DNA from: Leptospira alstonii serovar Sichuan str. 79601
GTDB lineage: Bacteria; Spirochaetota; Leptospiria; Leptospirales; Leptospiraceae
Length of the DNA: 51,213 nucleotides
Assembly: GCF_000347175.1 (NCBI RefSeq)
Contig: NZ_ANIK01000122.1
Location: forward strand, 1 to 51,213
Reading direction: 5' to 3'
Of this stretch, positions 21,926 through 45,810 are shown piece after piece. How positions within the stretch are numbered: position 1 is the first letter of the stretch; the number at the start of each line of letters is the position of its first letter. The notes under the pieces were generated by a model. It saw only the letters and a program-made list of their open reading frames with translations. It ran no database searches and was not told where the DNA came from. A program made the position numbers and the translations under genes.

Positions 21926-21957
21926 GGGGTCCCGAAAGACGAAACGTCGGGGGACCC
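21926..21957 (+). promoter_or_regulatory. Probable riboswitch expression-platform hairpin
   Basis: GGGTCCCGA pairs with TCGG(GG)GACCC to form a strong GC stem with an AAGACGAAACG loop, about 55 bases after the aptamer. The weak U content after it (no clear run) suggests control of access or an alternative fold more than simple termination. It is 120 bases from the first start codon, so long-range refolding would be needed to hide the ribosome site. Confidence 0.5.
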
Positions 21958-22077
21958 GAGTGGAAAATTTAACTTTTACAATCCATTCGTTTGGATCGGA
22001 TTCTAAATCGAATTCGTATATTCTAAATTTAGAATCTTTGTCTGCCCCGACAAAGAAAAATTTTTAGAGGTAACAAC

Positions 22078-22647
22078 ATGAAACGTACAACGTATTGGAA
22101 ACTTTTAGCGACAACCTTCCTGATTTTTGGAATGATCAATTGTGCCGGAACGAAAGAAGAAAAAAACGACGAAATCGCAGGCCTATTAGCGATCGTTAAT
22201 GCTACAAATCTACAAATCTCCGGAGCTTGGACCTATTATAACGGAACTTCTTCTTATTCCGGTGACGCATTTAATACACCCGGTACGGTAAAAAGCGGAG
22301 ACCTTATCGTTACCAACGCTTATTTTAAACAAACTTCCGTTGAAGGATCGGGTTCAATCTACGAAGCAGACATATTGGAATACGACAATACGAAACAAGT
22401 TCTTTACGTAAAGTTTATCGCCCATCCTTTTGGAGGCGCGGGAAAATATTCCGCCTACTATTGGACGCTTTACTCGGATAATAAATTTTATATCTGTAAC
22501 GACATTGCGGGTAATAAAAACTCTCTTGCAGAAATCAAAGAAAGTATACAAAGAAACGATAAAACGAATATGAACAGTGGTTGTTATACCAATAACACAT
22601 TCACACCTGGAACTGGATTTATTTGGTTCCGAATGGAAGCGAAGTAA
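22078..22647 (+). CDS. B12-riboswitch-controlled lipoprotein, unknown function
   Basis: A 189-residue lipoprotein with the leader MKRTTYWKLLATTFLIFG, the lipobox GMINC (Cys22) and a soluble mature domain. The mature chain is rich in Tyr, Trp and Asn, consistent with a beta-rich ligand-binding fold, and includes a YSAYYWTLYSDNKFYICN stretch. A GAGG ribosome site lies 8 bases upstream. It is the first gene after the riboswitch and is followed by a second lipoprotein and cobT-cobS-cobC. I recognise no family; capture of cobalamin or its precursors at the cell surface is an inference from position. Confidence 0.75.
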   Translation: MKRTTYWKLLATTFLIFGMINCAGTKEEKNDEIAGLLAIVNATNLQISGAWTYYNGTSSYSGDAFNTPGTVKSGDLIVTNAYFKQTSVEGSGSIYEADILEYDNTKQVLYVKFIAHPFGGAGKYSAYYWTLYSDNKFYICNDIAGNKNSLAEIKESIQRNDKTNMNSGCYTNNTFTPGTGFIWFRMEAK

Positions 22648-22705
22648 ATAAAAAAGGTAATGCAAATTCGAAAATAAATCGATTTGCTTTACCTCGAACA
22701 AAGTT

Positions 22706-23548
22706 ATGTTAATCAGAATATTAAATAAAAAACAAATATGCATTTTTATTATAATTCATTTTATATTTTTTGAATGTATTGAAAATAAAAAAGAAAATTT
22801 CGATACTCTCGCAGCGTTACTATTTCTAATTCAATCCCAGCAACAAACTTCCGATTTAAGGCCTTGTAAAGATAGATTTGCAATCGATCAAGCTGGCGTT
22901 TATAATGCAAAAGAAATCATAAGCGCCCCGGCAAATATTGGAATCGGGTTTCAAGATTCAAACTGTGTGGTGGACGGAGTTTTAGGACTCGGAAATTTTA
23001 ACGGTTCCTTAGACGTCTTTACTTTGGATAACAATGGCGCAGGAGCATCTTTGATTTTAGGTTGGAACGGTAAAAAGGTACAGAATACTATCGGTGCGGA
23101 TTTTATCGTTTTTGAGAACCCGTTTCTACAAGGTGGAAACGCAAATTCGGTTTTTTTAGAACCGATTATCGTGGAAGTAGGCAACGATCAAACGAATTGG
23201 TGCGGGTGGAATCCATCTTACGCGGGAGGCGGAACGTTTTCCAACGATCCGGCAAATTGGTCGCGTTTCGCAGGATTGAAATACGTAGACTATAACCAAA
23301 TCACAAATTCGATGAGTTCAGCATCCTTATTCAATATAGGAGGAGGAGACGGATTCGATTTGGGAGACTTGAATTTTGGAAATTCGGGAACGGGTTGCAA
23401 CGCGGCTTTAAAAAACGAAATTCTAAATAACGGGTTTCTGTATATAAAATTGACTTCAGCTAAAGTGATTCTCACTTTTCTTCCGATTCCCGGTTCCAAC
23501 GCAAACCCGGACATAGACGGCGTGATCGCAAAACAACTAAGTTTATAA
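22706..23548 (+). CDS. Second B12-locus lipoprotein, surface-protein type
   Basis: A 280-residue protein with the leader MLIRILNKKQICIFIIIHFI and lipobox FFEC (Cys24). The mature chain contains ADFIVFENPF, EPIIVEVGND, GGGDGFDLGDLNFG and a C-terminal NPDIDGVIAKQ. These are the hallmarks of a beta-rich surface protein seen next to B12-regulated genes in other bacteria, although that family link is from memory and not tested here. It is 58 bases from the first lipoprotein and likely shares the riboswitch transcript. Confidence 0.75.
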   Translation: MLIRILNKKQICIFIIIHFIFFECIENKKENFDTLAALLFLIQSQQQTSDLRPCKDRFAIDQAGVYNAKEIISAPANIGIGFQDSNCVVDGVLGLGNFNGSLDVFTLDNNGAGASLILGWNGKKVQNTIGADFIVFENPFLQGGNANSVFLEPIIVEVGNDQTNWCGWNPSYAGGGTFSNDPANWSRFAGLKYVDYNQITNSMSSASLFNIGGGDGFDLGDLNFGNSGTGCNAALKNEILNNGFLYIKLTSAKVILTFLPIPGSNANPDIDGVIAKQLSL

Positions 23549-23633
23549 TATTACAAAAATGGAATGCAAAAAATAGAGTTGAATTAAAAGCGAATTTCAC
23601 GAACACCGCAGAAAAATAGAAGGAGTTTCCCGT

Positions 23634-24668
23634 TTGAATCCGAATGAATTACTTACGAAATTACAAAACAAGATCGATTTCAAAACAAAACCTCCCGGCT
23701 CTTTGGGATCGCTGGAATCGCTTGCTCTTCAAGTCGGTTTGATCCAAAATACCGACTCTCCCGAACTAAAAAGCCCGCATATACTCGTATTTGCCGGAGA
23801 CCACGGCCTTGCCGATTCCGGTGTCAGCGCCTTTCCGAAAGAAGTCACCTATCAAATGGTATTCAACTTTTTGAATGGAGGCGCGGCGATCAACGTGTTC
23901 TGCAAACAAAATTCGATCCGGCTCAAGGTGATTGATGCGGGCGTGGATTTTTCGTTTCCTGGGGACTCCGTTTCCGGCAACCCGGATTTTATAGACGCTA
24001 AGGTCGGTTTCGGAACGAAAAATATTCTGACGGAACCGGCGATGACAAAGGAAGAGTGCAGTCAAGCCATGGAAAGAGGAGCTCAAATTTCCACGGAATC
24101 CGTATCAGATAATTGTAATGTAATCGGATTCGGAGAGATGGGAATCGGAAATACTTCTTCGGCAAGCCTTATCACCGCAAGCATTCTGAAAAAAAACGTA
24201 AAAGAAGTCGCCGGAAAAGGAACGGGATTAAACGATCAGGGGTTTCAGAAAAAAATCATAATTCTGGAAGAATGTTTTCGTAAACATCAATCCTCGTTAC
24301 AAACGCCTTTCGACGTTTTACAAACGTTCGGAGGATTTGAGATTGCGATGATGGTCGGAGCGATGATCGATTCCGCAAAAAAAGGAAGAATCGTCTTAGT
24401 AGACGGTTTTATCGCGACTTCCGCATTTTTAATCGCGCAAAAATTGGAACCGTCCATCATAAAAAACGCGGTCTTCTGTCATAAATCGGTAGAACCCGGC
24501 CACGCGTCTCTATTAGAAGAATGGAATGCAAGACCCATTCTCGATTTGGGACTCAGACTTGGAGAGGGAACCGGATGTGCGATCGCATTTCCGATTCTGC
24601 TATCCGCCGTGACTTTCCTAAAAGATATGGCTTCCTTTGAATCCGCGCAAGTGGATCGGAAGCTTTGA
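23634..24668 (+). CDS. cobT: Nicotinate-nucleotide:dimethylbenzimidazole phosphoribosyltransferase
   Basis: It activates the lower ligand of cobalamin by transferring phosphoribose to 5,6-dimethylbenzimidazole, giving alpha-ribazole phosphate. The 344-residue protein (usual length about 350) starts with [20 protein letters not shown], has [16 protein letters not shown] and [14 protein letters not shown], and ends with the catalytic-Glu region [14 protein letters not shown]. The TTG start is preferred because a strong AAGGAG lies 8-9 bases upstream. Its stop codon is close to the cobS start. Confidence 0.94.
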   Translation: MNPNELLTKLQNKIDFKTKPPGSLGSLESLALQVGLIQNTDSPELKSPHILVFAGDHGLADSGVSAFPKEVTYQMVFNFLNGGAAINVFCKQNSIRLKVIDAGVDFSFPGDSVSGNPDFIDAKVGFGTKNILTEPAMTKEECSQAMERGAQISTESVSDNCNVIGFGEMGIGNTSSASLITASILKKNVKEVAGKGTGLNDQGFQKKIIILEECFRKHQSSLQTPFDVLQTFGGFEIAMMVGAMIDSAKKGRIVLVDGFIATSAFLIAQKLEPSIIKNAVFCHKSVEPGHASLLEEWNARPILDLGLRLGEGTGCAIAFPILLSAVTFLKDMASFESAQVDRKL

Positions 24669-24676
24669 TCCATTCA

Positions 24677-25452
<776 letters not shown>

Positions 25453-25468
<16 letters not shown>

Positions 25469-26037
25469 TCCGACATACGACTTCCGACGTTCCTCACGGA
25501 ACTTGTTACGGAAAAACGGACGTTCCTCTCGTTCCGAGTTTTCAATCCGAGTTTCAAACAGTTCTGGAAAAGTTCGAACAACTTCCGGATCGTTTTTATT
25601 CCAGCCCGAGTTCGCGTTGCGGAAATCTGGCCGAATTTTTAAAACAAGAGAATTCAATCGAATTGGAATATTCAAACTTATTGATGGAATTGGATTTCGG
25701 CTTATGGGAAGGAAAACCGTGGTCTGAAATTCCGGAAAAAGAATCCGTATCTTGGACAAAGGACTTTGTAAACGTTCGAACCCCCGGTGGAGAAAGTTAT
25801 TCGGAACTCTACAGACGGGTCGAAGAATTTCTGGAAAAAATTCTCAATTCCTTTCCAAACGAAAAGATCGGAATCGTAACACACGCCGGGGTTATTAGAG
25901 CCGCTCTTTGTAAACTTTTAAAAATTCCTTTGGAGCGCGGCTTTTCCTTCGATTTGAATTACGGCTCTCTGAGTAAGATTCTCGTGGAAAAAAACGGACA
26001 GGAATTTTTTTCCAAATTGATCTTTTGGAACCGTTAA
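25453..26037 (+). CDS. cobC: Histidine phosphatase, likely alpha-ribazole phosphatase
   Basis: A 194-residue branch-1 histidine phosphatase with the phospho-histidine His8 in LIRHTT, a second phosphate-binding arginine in [20 protein letters not shown] with the catalytic Glu, and VTHAGVIRA near the C terminus. Position in the cobT-cobS operon, with a 16-base overlap with cobS, argues for dephosphorylation of alpha-ribazole phosphate or adenosylcobalamin phosphate. I started at the ATG at 25453; the upstream in-frame ATG at 25369 lies deep inside cobS and lacks a leader match. Confidence 0.88.
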
Positions 26038-26088
26038 ACCGCGACACACTCTTTAGATTTTTTGCGAACGACCGATACAATTCTTAGT

Positions 26089-27180
26089 ATGCGAAATCTT
26101 TTTTATCTCGCAAAAATCGACGACAAATCGAAACGTTCGATGTCCATCCAAAAGATCGTTTATCTGATCGCCTCGGTTCTACTCTTTGTGTTGCCGGAAA
26201 TCGAAATCGTTTCTGAAAATCAAGAACATTCCAAATTATTCATCATAGACGCTTCCGGGTCGATGAACGAATATTTGGGAATCTATCAAAAAATTCATTT
26301 GGCTAAAAAACACGTTAGCCGATACATCTCCACTCTTCCCGTAGAAACGGACATAGGATTTATCGCGTACGGCAATCGGGTAGCGGGTTGTTCCTCTTCC
26401 CGTTTGTACCAACCCTTGGAAACGGGAAACCACGACACATTCAAAAACCGTTTATTCGGTTTAACACCTTCGGGTGCGACTCCCCTTGCGGAATCGATTC
26501 GAATCGCGGGAACTTTAATTTCGCAGAGGAAAAAAGAAACCGAAATCGTCTTAGTCACGGACGGAGTGGAAAGTTGTTACGGGGATCCGAAAAAAGAACT
26601 ACAAATCTTAAAACAAAAAGGGATTCCCTTTCAATTTCATATCCTAGGGTTGGGTTTAAAGGCGGACAAAGAACGACAGATGAAAATTCTCGCGGAAGAA
26701 GGAAACGGAAAGTATTTCGGAATCGAAGACGATTCTTCCTTTTATACGGCTCTTGAGTCCCTTAAAAACCGAGCCGTTACGGTTTCCAAAGAACCGGAAA
26801 AAAATCCCATTCAAGAACCTAACGGCGATTTGATGGTATGGTTTGAAAAAATCCATAAAAGCCAAGAATCCGATTCAAAAGGAACGGACTCTTATACGAT
26901 CGACTTCGGTTTTAAAACACAAGGGAACCCTAAAAATTGTGTCGTGTTCAATCTCAAACCAAAAGGAGATTCTTCCAATCGAAGTTTAGGACCGAAAAGA
27001 ATCTCATCTCCCGAGAATTTGATCTTGAGTAAAAGTTCCTGTTTTGACGTTTCCGAAGGTAAGGGAACGATCACGATCGAAATTCCGAAACAAACTTCGA
27101 TCGCGGGAGTTTTGGAACTCTGGGATATGACCGGAGTCCCGTCCCCTCTTGGAATTTCAAAAGAGGAGGAGCTCCGTTAG
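26089..27180 (+). CDS. von Willebrand factor A domain protein, exported
   Basis: A 363-residue protein with one hydrophobic segment near the N terminus and then a VWA domain with the metal-site motif FIIDASGSMNE, a Thr in GATPLAES and an Asp in LVTDGVESC. This is a complete MIDAS, so divalent-metal-dependent binding of a protein partner is expected. The C-terminal third is a beta-rich domain of unknown type. Starts at 26062 (TTG) or 26140 (ATG, giving a signal-peptide-like start MSIQKIVYLIASVLLFVLP) are possible. It follows cobC by 51 bases but has no evident role in B12. Confidence 0.8.
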   Translation: MRNLFYLAKIDDKSKRSMSIQKIVYLIASVLLFVLPEIEIVSENQEHSKLFIIDASGSMNEYLGIYQKIHLAKKHVSRYISTLPVETDIGFIAYGNRVAGCSSSRLYQPLETGNHDTFKNRLFGLTPSGATPLAESIRIAGTLISQRKKETEIVLVTDGVESCYGDPKKELQILKQKGIPFQFHILGLGLKADKERQMKILAEEGNGKYFGIEDDSSFYTALESLKNRAVTVSKEPEKNPIQEPNGDLMVWFEKIHKSQESDSKGTDSYTIDFGFKTQGNPKNCVVFNLKPKGDSSNRSLGPKRISSPENLILSKSSCFDVSEGKGTITIEIPKQTSIAGVLELWDMTGVPSPLGISKEEELR

Positions 27181-27183
27181 GCG

Positions 27184-28899
<1,716 letters not shown>

Positions 28900-28900
28900 C

Positions 28901-31015
<2,115 letters not shown>

Positions 31016-31056
31016 ACGATTTAAATCTCCAGGAAAACGGGTTTCTTAAAAATAAT

Positions 31057-31226
31057 TTAACGTGAACTCGTGGAGAAAGTTTGGGCGAATCCGGCCTTGA
31101 GAAGGCCGGACCGCGCTTTCAGCTCCAATCAACAAATTGATAGATCGCACTAAAAACGAAATTTTTTCGTCGTTCCAATTTGTTGATTCCGCTTCAATCG
31201 CTTTCGCATTGGAACTCGCGTTAATT
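31057..31226. repeat. Dispersed intergenic repeat, copy 2
   Basis: Best-preserved copy. The ends are TTAACGTGAACTC (31057-31069) and GAACTCGCGTTAA (31213-31225), a near-perfect terminal inverted repeat. Inside are TTTGGGCGAATC, a GGCCTTGAGAAGGCC hairpin (31093-31107), ACCGCGCTTT, and the 12-bp arms AATCAACAAATT (31127-31138) and AATTTGTTGATT (31177-31188) around an ACGAAA/TTTCGT core. TTCAATCGCTTTCGCATT follows, as in copy 1. Confidence 0.75.
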
Positions 31227-31273
31227 TATGGAATTCTTTTCCACAAAAAGAGACACGATTTCCAGGTCGGGTC

Positions 31274-31293
31274 AACCGTTTTCCCTAACGGTT
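31274..31293. terminator. Hairpin after the FadL-like gene
   Basis: AACCGTT-TTCCCT-AACGGTT is a perfect 7-bp stem about 10 bases beyond the porin stop codon. There is no U tract on the minus strand, so its efficiency is doubtful. Confidence 0.4.
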
Positions 31294-31303
31294 CCGGCGG
31301 ATT

Positions 31304-32815
31304 TCAGAAGAATAAAGTCATCGAAACTCCGATCGTCCAAATGTATCCTCCGTAGGAATAATTCGGATTTCTTTCTCTCGGAGCGTATTTGTCGACTTGC
31401 ACCGCTTTCAACTGGTGATTTGAGATTACTACGTCGAAGATCATCGGCTTTCGGAGGCGGTTTGCAAATTTAAAGACGTTAGGACTTAATATATAAGAAA
31501 AACCTAAACTAAAAATGTTTCGATCGGAATCCATCCAGTTGTTGGCTCCGGGCATCGCAGGCAGAGGAGTCTTTTTGTTTGCAAACCCGATCCGTGTTTT
31601 TAAGGATTTGAAAACGGAATATTCCGCGCCGAGCCGAAAGTTGGTCGTATCGTGAAGATAAAAACCTTCGGAGTATTTCTCCTTGATCCGGGACATTTTA
31701 AACCGACTCCAAATTTCACGGTTCACGTCGAAACTAAGAAGCAATCGATCGTTCGGTCTAAAGGCAAACCCGTAAGAAAATACTCTCGGATTGAAACCGT
31801 CCAAGATCGCAAGATCGAAATCCAATTGAATTCCAAGAAGAACGGTTTGCGCTCTCGCAGGAACCGGATCGATTTGGGCCACGGTCTCTCTTTTGTAAGA
31901 GGCTCCCAAACTGAACTTCCCGTAAGAGAACTGAAACCCATAGGTGGGGTTGACCAAAGGTTTTACGGTAAGAATCGTTTGAGAGTTTGCCGTAACCGGA
32001 TCGGGAGAAATAGGAACGTCCTTCATCAAAATACTTCCGGAACCGCCTGCGATCGCAGTAAAACCGACACCCGCAAAAAGACGATCTTTCCAGATTTCCA
32101 AACCGAGGCCGCCCATAATCGTAGGTCTTTCGTTGCCGATCCCCTGTTGCAGATAACGTGGTACGGTTGGATTCTGATCGTTGAGAGTCAGAAGGTTTCC
32201 GTTTCCCGGAACGAGAGCGTTGATTCCGAAACGAAAACCTCTTCCAAAATCGAACATATCGTTCAAATTGAGAGTAAGGCCGAGGCCGACAAAACTATCT
32301 CTTATTTTTGTAATATTCTGATTTTGTGGAGCGGTTGTATGAGACTTAGGATTCGCGTGGTGATACTGAAAACTGACTTCGTGAACGCTCCTTTCGGGAC
32401 GAGCCGCCGCCTTGTATCGAAAGACATCCTTCGTAAAACCTTCTTTTGTATCGGCCCAAAAACGTTTGTGCCAAGGTTCGACTGCTACAGTCGGTTGATT
32501 GACCGAATCGTTTGTGCTGGCGCTCGGTAACGTCTTCCGAGGGATGTTTTTATTTTCGGAATTTTCTACGTTATTCGCCCTTGTTTCCCTTTCGATCGAC
32601 GCAAGGATGAGATCCCCTTCGGAGAGTCTTGCAAGTCCGGCGGGATTATAAAACACGGCGGAAGAATCATTCACGACCGCGGTGACGGCGCTCCCCATTC
32701 CCGCCGCCGCCGGATGTCCTCCGTAAATGTCTCCGTAACTTCCGGCTCTTAATTCTTTACCGAAGCCGATCCCTAAAAGTAGTCCTATCCCGAATGTTCT
32801 TTTCAAATTGAACAT
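31304..32815 (-). CDS. OmpP1/FadL-type outer-membrane protein
   Basis: A 503-residue predicted outer-membrane beta-barrel with a signal sequence and then the family N terminus AGMGSAVTAVVNDSSAVFYNPAGLARL, which carries the YNPAG motif of FadL/OmpP1 transporters for hydrophobic molecules. The rest alternates short amphipathic strands, ending in a terminal aromatic residue (TLFF), as in barrels inserted by BamA. Likely role is passage of fatty acids or other hydrophobic compounds across the outer membrane. I chose the ATG at 32815; a TTG at 32821 adds two residues. Confidence 0.88.
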   Translation of the reverse strand: MFNLKRTFGIGLLLGIGFGKELRAGSYGDIYGGHPAAAGMGSAVTAVVNDSSAVFYNPAGLARLSEGDLILASIERETRANNVENSENKNIPRKTLPSASTNDSVNQPTVAVEPWHKRFWADTKEGFTKDVFRYKAAARPERSVHEVSFQYHHANPKSHTTAPQNQNITKIRDSFVGLGLTLNLNDMFDFGRGFRFGINALVPGNGNLLTLNDQNPTVPRYLQQGIGNERPTIMGGLGLEIWKDRLFAGVGFTAIAGGSGSILMKDVPISPDPVTANSQTILTVKPLVNPTYGFQFSYGKFSLGASYKRETVAQIDPVPARAQTVLLGIQLDFDLAILDGFNPRVFSYGFAFRPNDRLLLSFDVNREIWSRFKMSRIKEKYSEGFYLHDTTNFRLGAEYSVFKSLKTRIGFANKKTPLPAMPGANNWMDSDRNIFSLGFSYILSPNVFKFANRLRKPMIFDVVISNHQLKAVQVDKYAPRERNPNYSYGGYIWTIGVSMTLFF

Positions 32816-32976
32816 CTTCAATTTTACCTACCTTGTTCTCATAAATAAGATATAAAAAATTCCTGTTATTTATCGGAATCGAGCGGTTTCTAAAAGTCCC
32901 GATTACTTCATAAAGATGGGGCAGAACCTTGCGGCTTGACATTTTGGTAAAAGACTTAACTCGGAATCTTAGAGAT

Positions 32977-32990
32977 GCGGGAACTCCCGC
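32977..32990. repeat. Short palindrome GCGGGAACTCCCGC
   Basis: A perfect-arm 14-base hairpin followed on the plus strand by GTTTTT, between the ClC and FadL genes. A related element, GTGGGAACTCCCAC, lies at 45318-45331. The pair differ by a paired base change that keeps the stem. Confidence 0.6.
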
Positions 32991-33111
32991 GTTTTTCCTT
33001 TCGGGTTCCGGACGAGCTCGAGAGTAATACCGGGTTTTTGGGAAACGCTTTAAACTGAGACTCAAAAGTCCAGTATAAACCGAAATTCACCTTACAGCCC
33101 TTAGGTGATGG

Positions 33112-34986
<1,875 letters not shown>

Positions 34987-35127
34987 GGCCGCGTCGATCG
35001 TTCATTAAAGAAATTTAGAATACCGATCTTATTTTCGAGATCGAAATTCTTTATTTCCGGAGTAATCCCAAAAATTCGCTTTGTCTCGAAACGCCGTTTT
35101 AAGACGCTATAGTTTATTCTTAAGAAA

Positions 35128-36818
<1,691 letters not shown>

Positions 36819-36825
36819 TTCTGTC

Positions 36826-36856
<31 letters not shown>

Positions 36857-36857
36857 A

Positions 36858-38877
<2,020 letters not shown>

Positions 38878-38957
38878 CTAAGTTTTTTAAAAACACTTGC
38901 CGTTTCTTTAAAACTCGAAACAGTTGTACTGAAAAGTTTTGAGGATATTTTGAATCC

Positions 38958-40643
<1,686 letters not shown>

Positions 40644-40680
40644 GGCTTGGACCTTTTCCTTTTTAGAGTTTATGATTTCC

Positions 40681-42119
<1,439 letters not shown>

Positions 42120-42122
42120 TGC

Positions 42123-44286
<2,164 letters not shown>

Positions 44287-44290
<4 letters not shown>

Positions 44291-45024
44291 ATCGCTCTTT
44301 TAGGACCGGATTTTTGACGGACTAATTTGCCGTCGACAACGTGAAGTCCGCATTCTTGATTCGATTCTTCCCACCACCATCTTCCGGAGCGAATGTCTTC
44401 TCCCGGCTGAATCGCTCTTGTGCAAGGAGCGCATCCGATGGAAGGAAATCCTTTTTTGTGTAACACGTTAACCGGAATCCGATACGTATCGATAAAGTCT
44501 TGAGTGCGTTCCAAAGTCCAATCCAAGAGAGGATGGTATTTTAAAATATTACGAGAGGAATCCAGTTCGATCTTTGTCAAAGAATTTCTGGAATCCGATT
44601 GTTCGGAACGAATTCCCGTGATCCAAAGTTCGGTTCCGACTAACGCACGATTTAGAGGTTCCACTTTTCGAATATAACAACATTCTTTTCTGTTTTCAAC
44701 GGAGTCGTAGAAACTGTCGGGCCCTTTGGTGTTGATCAAATTTTGAACGGCATTCGTGTCCGGGAAATAAGTTTCAATCCTCTTCCCGTAGCTCGCGTTC
44801 GTAAGTTTATGAAGGTCGTATGTCTCGTTAAAAAGACGGCCCGTATCCAACGTGAAAATTCTAATCTTTAAATTTCGGGAGAATATTACGTGAGTGATAA
44901 CTTGATCTTCCAGACCCAAGCTTGTGGAGAAAGCCGCAGTTTCTCCGTATTCGTTGCTGATCCATTCTAAGGCGTCTTCCAGACTCAAAGACGCAAGTTT
45001 TTGTTCCAACTCTTGTGGTAACAT
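44287..45024 (-). CDS. cysH: Adenylyl-sulfate (APS) reductase, cluster-containing type
   Basis: A 245-residue enzyme that reduces activated sulfate to sulfite. Two cysteine pairs, CCYIRK and GCAPCTR, mark the [4Fe-4S]-bearing APS-reductase branch; PAPS-only enzymes lack them. A conserved SGxxx-type PP-loop reads AAFSTSLGLEDQV, and the catalytic Cys is in ECGLH near the C terminus. It leads the operon: cysD begins in its last codons. Combined with an unfused CysN and no CysC in the window, it argues for direct reduction of APS. Confidence 0.93.
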
Positions 45025-45127
45025 ATTCGTGATAATCTAAGTCTTGAATTGGGAGCTTACGCATCCAGCTTGATTTTATGATGGATCAAGAAATAGTCCA
45101 GATTTAAGAAAAAATGGAAATATTTAC

Positions 45128-45174
<47 letters not shown>

Positions 45175-45317
45175 CAGGTCTTAATAACCGGCATTTTCTC
45201 AGTCTTACTGGAAATTCAGCCGAGAATCGGTAAAACTCGGATCACTTCCGTGCCATTATGGATAAAACGGAAAAATTTCAACCCTGACCCCTGACTCTAC
45301 CCACTGATCCCTAAAAA

Positions 45318-45331
45318 GTGGGAACTCCCAC
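45318..45331. repeat. Short palindrome GTGGGAACTCCCAC
   Basis: A perfect-arm hairpin related to that at 32977-32990. On the minus strand it is followed by TTTTT, so it could stop leftward transcription upstream of cysH. Confidence 0.6.
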
Positions 45332-45616
45332 GTTTTAGATGCCAGCGGATAGACAAATCCTGCTCCACAAATTCGCTTTAGTTTACCCACCCAAAAATTC
45401 CCGGCTGGGAAACGGGTTGTAAGGAATCAATGTAACTCCGAAAAGAATAATGAATGTGAGAGAATAAACAATCTGAAAACATACAATTTAGCAAAGTGTA
45501 ATTTTTCCTTAACAAAGCCCGATTTAAATCCAAATGGTTACGAACTTGAATCGAAAACGAGAATATTCGTAAAATTAAGAAGCCGAATATAATGGAATCT
45601 TAAAAATGAAAACATT

Positions 45617-45651
45617 TTCAATCGCTTTCGCATTGGTGCTCACGTTATTTA
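45617..45651. repeat. Fragment of the dispersed repeat (copy 3)
   Basis: TTCAATCGCTTTCGCATTGG followed by a CTCACGTTATTTA tail matches the right end of copy 2 closely. The left part and palindromic core are absent, so it is a remnant. Confidence 0.6.
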
Positions 45652-45810
45652 CGAGATTTAAAATTCAAATTTGCGAATTATCGAAGCCCAAGACGCTAAT
45701 TCAGCGACTAAACCTTTTTGATAAAATAAAACTAATCTTCGGGGTACGCCGTAATTTCCCGTTTTTAGAAAAACCATTGATTTTTCAAAGTGAGCGGCCC
45801 TCATTAGTCT

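Noticed and set aside
31652..32530. A 292-codon frame antisense to the FadL-like gene
   Set aside because: It lies wholly inside a well-supported outer-membrane gene and its translation is low-complexity Arg/Lys-rich, as expected from an antisense shadow.
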